Assembly (NCBI RefSeq): GCF_023699475.1
Contig: NZ_JALXFV010000008.1
Span: forward strand, 320,475 to 384,474
DNA length: 64,000 nt
Origin: Halomarina rubra
GTDB lineage: Archaea > Halobacteriota > Halobacteria > Halobacteriales > Haloarculaceae
Direction of reading: 5' to 3'
The position numbers and the translations under genes were made by a program. Below are positions 15,930 through 23,074 of this stretch, piece by piece (position 1 is the stretch's first letter; each line of letters opens with the position of its first letter). The notes beneath the pieces were generated by a model. That model did not search any database. It was not told where the DNA came from and saw nothing but the letters and a program-made list of their open reading frames with translations.

Positions 15930-16502
15930 ATGAGTGGTGACGACGACCGCGGCCGTGGCATCCTCAGTCCGGCCGACCGACGATACCTGCGCGGGGCGGC
16001 GAACCTGTCGAGTGTCCAGTCCGAGCGAAACGCTCGGGCGCGCATCCGCGACCGGGTGTACGACGGCGCGCTGGACTTCGAGTTGCTGGTCGAACGCCTC
16101 TCCGAACGCGACCGACGACTCGTGTTCGAGAAGCGGTTCGGCGGGATGGCGGGGACCGACGCGTTCGACGCGCTGGTCTCGATGCTCGCGTTCTGCTATC
16201 TCGCGGTCGGCGACACGGACGTCGAGTTCGAGCGCGCCCTCCGCGAGGCTATCAACGTGGCCGAAGCGGGCGACGAACGCGCGGCGAGCGTCGACCTCGA
16301 CGTGACTTACCACTCGCTGACCGTCCCGGAACTCCGGCGAAAACTCGACCGCGAGGAGTCGCTGTCGCTGACCGAACTCTCCTTCCTCCAGTCGAGCGAG
16401 GCGGTGAGTCTGCGCGAACTGGCGCGGTACTTCGGTGACGCCGACGCCGCCAGACGTGGCATCGACGACGGTCGCATCCAGTCGAAGGTGACGGAGTTCT
16501 GA
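15930..16502 (+). CDS. Hypothetical haloarchaeal protein
   Basis: A 190-residue soluble acidic protein from ATG 15930; an ATG at 15909 would add seven residues but is only about 15 nt from the TATA-like ATTATAGG (15888-15896), so the later start fits a promoter better. It is almost wholly alpha-helical, with charged segments such as LSPADRRYLRGAANLSSVQSERNARARIRDRVY and LTVPELRRKLDREESLSLTELSF; the latter resembles a small helical DNA- or protein-binding module. No catalytic residues are evident. It is divergent from the PCNA gene and shares its 120-bp promoter region. Confidence 0.65.
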   Translation: MSGDDDRGRGILSPADRRYLRGAANLSSVQSERNARARIRDRVYDGALDFELLVERLSERDRRLVFEKRFGGMAGTDAFDALVSMLAFCYLAVGDTDVEFERALREAINVAEAGDERAASVDLDVTYHSLTVPELRRKLDREESLSLTELSFLQSSEAVSLRELARYFGDADAARRGIDDGRIQSKVTEF

Positions 16503-16683
16503 GGTGGCGCTGCGGGCTGCCCCGCGACCGTCGCGTCCGAGGGCCTTCGAGGTCGTGACCTCGCGGCCGACTCCGCCGGAGACGTCCGAGAACTTCACCA
16601 CCGGAACGACTCCGCCTCAGAACCCACTACGGACGCGTCCCCGACTGACAAACCCTTTAGCCGAAACCGCCCCAGTCGCGCGT

Positions 16684-17616
16684 ATGGAGAGTCTCAATCG
16701 GATGGCGCTGGAACTCGTCGACGAGGCCATCGAGTTCGCCGACGAACTCGCCGTCGACGCCTACGAACTCGACAACGGCGCGACGGTCGTCGACTTCGGT
16801 ATCGACGCACTGGGCGGGGTCGAAGCCGGCCTGTTGCTCGCCGAGATCCAGTCGGCAGGTCTCGCGACGATGTCCGCACGCATGGGCGAGGTCGCCGGCA
16901 CACCCCGTACCGTGGTCGACGTCTCGACGGACAACCCCGCGCTCGCGCTGCTCTGCTCGCAGAAGGCGGGTTGGGAGGTCACCGTCGAGGAGTTCGAGGC
17001 GCTCGGGAGCGGCCCCGCTCGCGCGCTCGTCGCCGAGGAAGAGGAGTTCCAGCGCGTCGGGTACGCAGACGCGTTCGAGTTCGCCGTGCTCGCACTGGAG
17101 ACCGACGACCACCCCACAGAAGCCGTCGCCGAACACGTCGCGGACCTCGCGGACGTCGACGTAGGCAGCGTCTTCCTCCCGACGTACCCGACGGCGAGCA
17201 TCGCCGGGAGTGTCGCGACGGCGGCCCGCGCGGGCGAACTCGCTACGTTCCGCCTCTCGGAACTGGGTTACGACCCGCTGGACGTCCTGTCGGTGACCGC
17301 GAACGCCCCCGTCGCCCCCGTCGCCGAGGACGAGCGGGTCGCGCTCGCCCGGACGAACGACGCGCTGGCGTACGGCGGGCGCGCCCACCTCGTCTGTGAG
17401 ACGCCGTTCGACCGGTTCGAGGAGGTCGCCTCGACCGCCGGCGAGGAGTACGGCGAGTCGTTCGCCGACGTGTTCGAACGCATCGACTGGGACTTCTACG
17501 AGGTGCCGACGAGCGTGTTTGCCCCCGCACAGGTCACCGTCGACGTTGTCGGCGAGGGGGCCACCAGCTACGGCGAACTCGACGAGGACGTCCTCGCGAC
17601 CTCGTTCGGGCTGTGA
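16684..17616 (+). CDS. mch: Methenyltetrahydromethanopterin cyclohydrolase
   Basis: A 310-residue cytoplasmic enzyme, the typical length for Mch. It hydrolyses the methenyl bridge of tetrahydromethanopterin to the formyl form, and in haloarchaea acts in one-carbon metabolism, probably with tetrahydrofolate-type cofactors. Family segments seen are VDFGIDALGGVEAGLLLAE near the N-terminus, DNPALALLCSQKAGW, VSVTANAPVAPV (here SVTANAPVAPVAEDE), RTNDALAYGG and AQVTVDVVG. ATG 16684 (MESLNRMALELVDEAIE) is the conserved start. It heads a run of three closely spaced genes. Confidence 0.93.
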   Translation: MESLNRMALELVDEAIEFADELAVDAYELDNGATVVDFGIDALGGVEAGLLLAEIQSAGLATMSARMGEVAGTPRTVVDVSTDNPALALLCSQKAGWEVTVEEFEALGSGPARALVAEEEEFQRVGYADAFEFAVLALETDDHPTEAVAEHVADLADVDVGSVFLPTYPTASIAGSVATAARAGELATFRLSELGYDPLDVLSVTANAPVAPVAEDERVALARTNDALAYGGRAHLVCETPFDRFEEVASTAGEEYGESFADVFERIDWDFYEVPTSVFAPAQVTVDVVGEGATSYGELDEDVLATSFGL

Positions 17617-17626
17617 GGGCAGCGCG

Positions 17627-18136
17627 ATGAAGTTCAAGGTCGTCCCCGAACCGCGGTCGCTGACGTTCGTCAGGGAGGCGACGCTCGCGCTCCCGCTGGT
17701 GCCAGGTAGCGAGGACGACTGCTGTGCGCGGCTGATGGCCGACGCCGACGTCGCCTCGCGGGACGCCGCCAAAGAGTGGCTCACGTTCCTCCGTGCGCTG
17801 GGTCTGCTCGCCGAGAGCGACGGGAAGTACTACCAGACCCGCACGGACCCCGACGACGCCGAACTGGCGCGGGCGTTCCGCGAACGCGTCCACCCCGTCG
17901 ACGACCTGCTGGCGGTTCTGGACGCCGCCGAGGAGAGCGGCGCGACGCCGCTGTCGCCCGAAGCCGCCTACGAGCGCGTCCGCCAGCGCGTGCCGCAGTG
18001 GGAGCGCTCGCGACGTACCGACTGGGAGGACGTCTGGCTGACCCGCGTCGAACGGGCGCTGGCGTGGGCCGAGACGTTCGGGTTCGCCGAGCGCGTCGAC
18101 GACGGCTACAGCCCCGCCACCGACCCGCCGGTATGA
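17627..18136 (+). CDS. Hypothetical haloarchaeal protein
   Basis: A 169-residue cytoplasmic protein starting 10 nt after mch (ATG 17627). It begins MKFKVVPEPRSLTFV and is mostly helical, with Arg-rich patches (YERVRQRVPQWERSRRTDWEDVW) and no membrane segment. The pattern of two helical halves with RALGLLAESDGKYYQT resembles a winged helix, but the match is weak. Its stop overlaps the start of the HAD gene (ATGA at 18133-18136), so the three genes mch, this one and the HAD gene probably form one transcript. I do not know its function. Confidence 0.75.
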   Translation: MKFKVVPEPRSLTFVREATLALPLVPGSEDDCCARLMADADVASRDAAKEWLTFLRALGLLAESDGKYYQTRTDPDDAELARAFRERVHPVDDLLAVLDAAEESGATPLSPEAAYERVRQRVPQWERSRRTDWEDVWLTRVERALAWAETFGFAERVDDGYSPATDPPV

Positions 18137-18855
18137 CCCGAGCGGGCGACGCCGAGACCGGCGTCGGCACGGTTCGAGCCGTGCTGTTCGACCTCGACGG
18201 CACGCTCTGTCGCTACCGGCGCTCGCCGGGCGAGGTGCTGGCGGTCGCGTTCGAACGCGAGGGCGTCGACCCGGTGTTCACCGTCGAGGCGTACCGCGAG
18301 GCGTTCGACCGCTTCGCCGAGGACGCCGACAGGATGGCGGACCTCCGCGAGCGCTGTTTCGCGGCGCTCTGCGCCGACCGGGGCCACGACCCCGAACTCG
18401 GCCGCACGCTCGCCCGGACGTTCGCCGACGAACGCGACCAGACGGACGTCGTCCCCACGCCGGGGGCGGAGGAGACGCTCGACTCCCTCGCGGGTCGCTA
18501 CCCGCTCGGCGTCGTCACCAACGGCCCACGGGACGCCCAACTGGCGAAGCTCGACGGTCTGGGCCGCCGCGAGGCGTTCGACGTCGTCGTCTGCGCGGGC
18601 GACGACACCCCCGCGAAACCCGCGCCAGCCCCGTTCGAACGGGCGTGTGCGACAGTCGGCGTCGACCCCGACTCGGCCCTGTTCGTCGGCGACTCGCCGG
18701 AGACGGACGTCGTCGGCGCGAACGCTGTCGGTCTCGTCAGCGTCCTCGTCGGGGAACGGGACGCGACCGACCCGTCGGGAGTCGCCGCGCCCGACCACCG
18801 CCTCTCCTCGCTCGCCGACCTCCCCACCCTTCTGTCGGCGCGATACGGACACTGA
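18133..18855 (+). CDS. HAD-superfamily hydrolase
   Basis: A 240-residue protein with all HAD motifs: VLFDLDGTLCRY (about 18-29, nucleophile and acid Asp), VVTNGP with the motif 2 Thr (about 125), AKPAPAPF with the motif 3 Lys (about 160), and LFVGDSPETDV with the motif 4 Asp pair (about 180). The helical cap between motifs 1 and 2 makes it a class C1 enzyme, like phosphoglycolate-type phosphatases. The substrate is unknown. It starts within the stop codon of the preceding gene, a translational-coupling overlap. Confidence 0.86.
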   Translation: MTRAGDAETGVGTVRAVLFDLDGTLCRYRRSPGEVLAVAFEREGVDPVFTVEAYREAFDRFAEDADRMADLRERCFAALCADRGHDPELGRTLARTFADERDQTDVVPTPGAEETLDSLAGRYPLGVVTNGPRDAQLAKLDGLGRREAFDVVVCAGDDTPAKPAPAPFERACATVGVDPDSALFVGDSPETDVVGANAVGLVSVLVGERDATDPSGVAAPDHRLSSLADLPTLLSARYGH

Positions 18856-18987
18856 GACGCGGTTCAGTGGGTGGGTATAACCACTCGCCGTGGCACGTTC
18901 TGCCATGACGACGTGTTCTCCCGACCGACCGCCGGCTCACGTTCGACGGACCGACGACCGACGGACCACCGGGCGAAGCGGGGGCGG

Positions 18988-19362
18988 ATGATTCGCGACG
19001 GCGACGATTCGACCGACGACGAACCGAACACCGGCGCACCCTCGCTCGACACCCTCTTCGACCTGCTGTCGGTCGAACGACGGCGACTCGTCCTCTATCA
19101 GCTCACCGCCGAGCACGAGCGCTCGCTCGCGGACCTGACCGACGCCGTCGTCGCGGCCGAGCGGCGACGTGGCCGTCGCGGTGCCGACCGACGAACGGTG
19201 GCGGCCTCGCTCGCCCACGTCCACCTGCCGCGCCTCGTCGCCGCCGGGGTCGTCGAGTACGACCGCGAGGCGGCGACCGTCCGCTACCGACCGGAGCGGA
19301 CGCTCACGGCGTGTCTCGACTGGGTGCGGCGGTACGAGGAACCGACGCCGACGTGTGAGTGA
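18988..19362 (+). CDS. DUF7344-type winged-helix protein
   Basis: A 124-residue protein from ATG 18988 (MIRDGDDST); longer readings from 18871 or 18905 would add Arg-rich non-family sequence. The core LDTLFDLLSVERRRLVLYQL, an HTH-like region, then LAHVHLPRLVAAGVVEYD and a beta-wing are the pattern of the haloarchaeal DUF7344 family of small wHTH proteins. These are presumed DNA-binding regulators with unknown targets. A second member of the same family lies at 40480-40830. Confidence 0.75.
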   Translation: MIRDGDDSTDDEPNTGAPSLDTLFDLLSVERRRLVLYQLTAEHERSLADLTDAVVAAERRRGRRGADRRTVAASLAHVHLPRLVAAGVVEYDREAATVRYRPERTLTACLDWVRRYEEPTPTCE

Positions 19363-19391
19363 CGACGGGGTGGTGGTGCTCGTCGGGGGCC

Positions 19392-19622
19392 TCAGACAGC
19401 GCGCCCGGTGATGCCCGAGGTCCCGAGCGAGAGCGTGCCGACGACGATGAGCGCCACCGACATCAGACCGATGAGTATCTGGAGCGGCATGACGAGCGGC
19501 GCGAACACGAGCAACGAGATGAGGAGCGTCCCGACGACGATGAGCAACGCTCCGCCGCGTATCTTCTGGCGCTCGCTCAACGAACGGTTGTAGTCGCGTA
19601 TCTGCTGGCCGACCGTTGACAT
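19392..19622 (-). CDS. Small two-TM membrane protein
   Basis: A 76-residue protein starting MSTVGQQIRDYNRSLSERQ (ATG 19622). Two transmembrane stretches follow a basic helix: ALLIVVGTLLISLLVFAPLV (about 25-44) and LQILIGLMSVALIVVGTLSL (about 47-66). It resembles short haloarchaeal membrane proteins of unknown role. It stands between the DUF7344 gene and the GTPase gene and is transcribed away from the latter's stop. Confidence 0.6.
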   Translation of the reverse strand: MSTVGQQIRDYNRSLSERQKIRGGALLIVVGTLLISLLVFAPLVMPLQILIGLMSVALIVVGTLSLGTSGITGRAV

Positions 19623-19691
19623 ACCATAGATAGGGGCCGACCGCTCGTAAATCGCTCGCCGTGTCATGATTTATCGTGACACGACGGCCGC

Positions 19692-21320
19692 TCAGGAGTC
19701 GACCGGCGTCACGTCGGTGATGGTCCCCACCCCCTTCGACTGGCCCTCGCGGAAGACGAAGCGCTGGCCCTCCTCGACGTGGTAGGGGCGGAACTTGAAC
19801 CGGACGCGGGTCCGTCCGTTGTCGCCGGGCAGCAGGTGGCCCGTCTCGGGGAGGAACTCCGCGGCCTCGCTCACCGTCTCGACGTGGACGACGGGTTCGT
19901 ACCCCGACTGGATGCGTGTCGGGTGGTTGAGCACCATCACCTCGGCCTCGAACTCGCGGACGGCCCGCACGTCGGCGTCGCGAGGTAACAGGACCATCCC
20001 CCGTTCGACCTCCTCCTCGCGGACGCCCTTCAGCGCGACGCCGACGATACGCCCGGCCTTCGCCTCGTCGACGCGGTGGTAGTGCATCTCGATGCTCCGG
20101 ACCTCGACCTCGCGGAACGACCCGTCGCTCATCGGGCCGAGCAGGAGTTCGTCGCCCGCGCTGACCGTGCCCGTCCGGACCGTCCCCGACGCGACGGCCC
20201 CGACGCCGGCGACCTTGTAGCTCCGGTCGACGTACATCGAGAACTCGCCCGCGCCGTCGGCCGTCTTTGGCAGTCGCTCGAACATCTCGTCGAGCAACGA
20301 GAGGCCCTCCATCGTCACGGCGCTCGTCGAGAGGATGGGGACGACCTTCTCGCTGATCTCCTCGATGGCCGTCTCGACGCCGTAGCGGTCGATTCGCAGC
20401 GGCGTCCGGTCGGCGTTCCGGAGCAGGCCTTCGACCTCGCGTTCGACCTCGGCCAACCGCTCGTCGCTCACCACGTCCGCCTTCGTGATGGCGACGATGG
20501 TCGGTAGTTCGGTCGCGAGCAGGATGCCGAGGTGCTCGCGGGTCGTCTTCGTCGGCCCGTCGTCCGCCGCGACGACGAGCAGGCCGTAGTCGAGTTTCTG
20601 GCCGACCAACCCTCGAATCGTCGTCCGGAGCCACGGCTCGTGACCGACGGTGTCGACGAACGAGACGAGGCGGTCGGCCGACTCAACGATGCCCGCGCGG
20701 TCGGTCTTTCGGTGGGGGTTGTCCATCCGGACGGGGTCGCCCTCGCGGAAGCCGTAGACGCCGTACGAGAGGTCCGCCGAGAGGCCGCGTTCGACCTCGT
20801 GGGGCTGGACGTCGAGGAAGCCGCGGGTGCCGCCCTCGCCGTCGTCGGGTTGGCCGGTGACGAGCGAACCGACGAGCGTCGACTTCCCGTGGTCGACGTG
20901 GCCCGCCGTCCCGACGACGATGTGCTCGTCGTCGACGTCGAGCATCGCCCCCTCGCGGATGGTGGCGACGCCGACGAGGCCGTTTCCGCCTTCGGTCCCC
21001 GAGGCGTCGGGGACGCCCCACGTCTGGACCTCGTCGATGTGGGCGCTGGCCTCCTCGGCCAGCAACGAGAGCACGTCCATCGTCTCGGAGAACTCCTCGG
21101 GAGTGATGCCCGCGAGACCGCCGTCGTCGGTGACGCCGACGACGTACGTCGCCTCGCCGTCGCCCGAGAGGACGCGGTGACGCAGTTGTGCCGCGAGGCT
21201 CTCCAGTCGGCCGTCCGCGAGGTGGAGGGTCCGGGTGAGGCGTTCTTTGAACTCCACACTCCCGCCCTCCTGCTCGCCGCGTTCGAGCGCGCGCTCCAAC
21301 ACGGCCCGGTCAGGGCTCAT
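19692..21320 (-). CDS. GTPBP1-family translational GTPase-like protein
   Basis: A 542-residue protein. The N-terminal 130 residues are family-specific. The G domain starts with GTAGHVDHGKSTL (P-loop, 138-150), then DTVGHEPW (G3) and TKAD (G4, about 283). Domain 2 (GVGAVASGTVRTG) and domain 3 (EAEVMVLNHPT...GTITDVTPV) resemble EF-Tu domains II and III. This layout fits GTPBP1/GTPBP2 proteins, whose eukaryotic members help rescue stalled ribosomes and mRNA turnover; the archaeal role is not settled. No tRNA-binding specialisation can be read. Its stop lies about 70 bp from the small membrane gene, with which it shares direction. Confidence 0.88.
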   Translation of the reverse strand: MSPDRAVLERALERGEQEGGSVEFKERLTRTLHLADGRLESLAAQLRHRVLSGDGEATYVVGVTDDGGLAGITPEEFSETMDVLSLLAEEASAHIDEVQTWGVPDASGTEGGNGLVGVATIREGAMLDVDDEHIVVGTAGHVDHGKSTLVGSLVTGQPDDGEGGTRGFLDVQPHEVERGLSADLSYGVYGFREGDPVRMDNPHRKTDRAGIVESADRLVSFVDTVGHEPWLRTTIRGLVGQKLDYGLLVVAADDGPTKTTREHLGILLATELPTIVAITKADVVSDERLAEVEREVEGLLRNADRTPLRIDRYGVETAIEEISEKVVPILSTSAVTMEGLSLLDEMFERLPKTADGAGEFSMYVDRSYKVAGVGAVASGTVRTGTVSAGDELLLGPMSDGSFREVEVRSIEMHYHRVDEAKAGRIVGVALKGVREEEVERGMVLLPRDADVRAVREFEAEVMVLNHPTRIQSGYEPVVHVETVSEAAEFLPETGHLLPGDNGRTRVRFKFRPYHVEEGQRFVFREGQSKGVGTITDVTPVDS

Positions 21321-21397
21321 TGGCAGGTGCTAGTCGTTCACCCGTGAAAAGGCTTCCCGCGGGTGGTTATCGTTGTCACAGTAGGGCTCGGCCCGCC

Positions 21398-22075
21398 TCA
21401 GAGCGACCGAATCGCGTCCAGGGCTTCGAGGAAGCCGTCGGCGTACGACGCCTCCGTCTCGAAGTCGGCGGTCGCCTTCGCGGCGTCGTCTGCGTTGGCG
21501 ACGGCGTAGGAGTGACCGACGCGTTCGAACGCCGCGGCGTCGTTCTCGGAGTCGCCGACCATCGCGAACTCCTCGACCGAGCGGTCGAGTCGGTCGCAGA
21601 TCGCCTCCAGCGCGGTCCCCTTGTCGACACCCGGACTCGTCACGTGGTAGGCGTAGCCGGTGTCGAACAGGTTCATCCCCTCGGCGGCGGCGAGTTCCCG
21701 GAGCGGTTCGAGCGGCTGGTCGAGGCTGACGGCGAGTTCGGTCTCGCGCCAGCGGTTCGTCAGGTCGACGTCGCCGTAGCCGAGGTCGTACCCCCGCTCG
21801 CGGTAGGCGTCGACGACGCGCTGGGCGGCCTCGCGGTCCCCGACGAACACCAACTCGTCGTCGTCTTCGAGGTACGCCGCGCCGCCGTTCTCGGCGACGA
21901 CGCGCGTCGGGATGCCGACGAAGTGACAGAGCGCGACCGGGTACGGCAGGGCCTTCCCGGTGGCGACGACGACGGGTTCGGGCCACTCTCGGAGCGGCGT
22001 CATCACGCGCGGGTCGAGCGCCCCCGTCCCGTCGGTGAGCGTACCGTCGATGTCGACGGCCAGTGGTGGGGTCAT
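21398..22075 (-). CDS. pgp: Phosphoglycolate phosphatase (archaeal, HAD type IIB)
   Basis: A 225-residue HAD phosphatase. LAVDIDGTLTDG (5-16) has the nucleophile Asp and acid Asp. VVATGK is motif 2, GVDKGTALEAI motif 3 lysine, and FAMVGDSENDAAAF the motif 4 metal ligands. The cap sits between motifs 2 and 3, as in the archaeal phosphoglycolate phosphatases of the SPP/Cof type. It hydrolyses 2-phosphoglycolate, a metabolic waste product. Archaeal sucrose-phosphatase-like enzymes share this fold, so the substrate is assigned from family resemblance. It is divergent from the MBL gene. Confidence 0.88.
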   Translation of the reverse strand: MTPPLAVDIDGTLTDGTGALDPRVMTPLREWPEPVVVATGKALPYPVALCHFVGIPTRVVAENGGAAYLEDDDELVFVGDREAAQRVVDAYRERGYDLGYGDVDLTNRWRETELAVSLDQPLEPLRELAAAEGMNLFDTGYAYHVTSPGVDKGTALEAICDRLDRSVEEFAMVGDSENDAAAFERVGHSYAVANADDAAKATADFETEASYADGFLEALDAIRSL

Positions 22076-22128
22076 ATCGAGGGTGGACGCGCCGAGCGAA
22101 TCAAGGCACCGCTTGACGAACCACCGAC

Positions 22129-22995
22129 ATGGACCCGCCCGTCCGTCCGACCCGCGTCGCCCCCGACACGTACCTCGTCGACGCGCTGTTGCTCGACACG
22201 CCCGGCGCGCTGTCGTCGTACGTTCTCGACGCCGACCGGCCGGTCCTGGTCGACGCAGGGACGACCTACGGCGCGCGGCGCATCCTCGACGCCATCGACG
22301 CGCTGGGTATCGACCCGCCGGACGTCGCGGCCATCCTCGTCACGCACGTCCACCTCGACCACGCCGCAGGCGCGGGCTTCCTCGCCGACCACTGCGAGAA
22401 CGCGACCGTCTACGTCCACGACCGCGGCGTCGACTACCTCACCGACCCCGAGAAGCTGACGCGCCTCCGCGCCAGCGTCGACGCCGCGACGGGAACGACC
22501 GACGCGTACGGTGTCCCCGAGGTCGTACCGGCCGACCGGACGGTCGCGGTCTCGGGCGGTGAGACCGTCGACTGTGGCAACCACGACCTCGCACTCGCCG
22601 ACGCGCCGGGCCACGCACCTCACCACTTCGCCGTCTTCGACGAGACGACCGACGCGCTGTTCTCCATCGACAGCGCGGGCCAGTTCTTCGACGAGCGACT
22701 CTACCCGACGACGCCACCGCCGTCGTTCGACCTCGAACGGAACCTCGCGACCTGCTCGCGACTGCGCGAGTTGGCCCCCTCGGTGAACCTCTACGGACAC
22801 TTCGGTCCGGGCGGTGACGACGCCGTCGGTGAACTGGAGACGTACGCCGCACTCCTGCCGGAGTGGGTCGACGTCGTCGAGGAACTGGCCGCGGAACACG
22901 GCGAGGACGTGGCCGCCATCGTCGGGGCGCTCGACGACCGGTGGCACTCGCCGACGGTCGGACGGGACGTGGCGGGCGTCCTCGCCGCGCGGTAG
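22129..22995 (+). CDS. MBL-fold metallo-hydrolase
   Basis: A 288-residue protein with the metallo-beta-lactamase fold. The metal motif THVHLDHAAG is at 72-81 (H73, H75, D77, H78 as ligands). Further ligands are the His in APGHAPHH (about 163) and the Asp of FSIDSAGQF (about 183), with YGHFGPGG near 223. The pattern is close to the glyoxalase II/hydrolase subfamily widely found in haloarchaea. The substrate is not readable; thioester or lactone hydrolysis is typical. It shares an intergenic region of 53 bp with divergent pgp. Confidence 0.85.
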   Translation: MDPPVRPTRVAPDTYLVDALLLDTPGALSSYVLDADRPVLVDAGTTYGARRILDAIDALGIDPPDVAAILVTHVHLDHAAGAGFLADHCENATVYVHDRGVDYLTDPEKLTRLRASVDAATGTTDAYGVPEVVPADRTVAVSGGETVDCGNHDLALADAPGHAPHHFAVFDETTDALFSIDSAGQFFDERLYPTTPPPSFDLERNLATCSRLRELAPSVNLYGHFGPGGDDAVGELETYAALLPEWVDVVEELAAEHGEDVAAIVGALDDRWHSPTVGRDVAGVLAAR

Positions 22996-23074
22996 GCACG
23001 CGCCCGTCGAGCCATCCCGCGTCCCGTCGGGCGAGACTGACCGTCCGTGCCCGACGCGGCGGTCGGAGCGGGAC

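Noticed and set aside
18937-20634. 565-codon minus-strand open frame across the DUF7344, small membrane and GTPase genes
   Set aside because: It has Arg-rich, non-acidic composition and crosses three better supported genes; it is a composition artefact.
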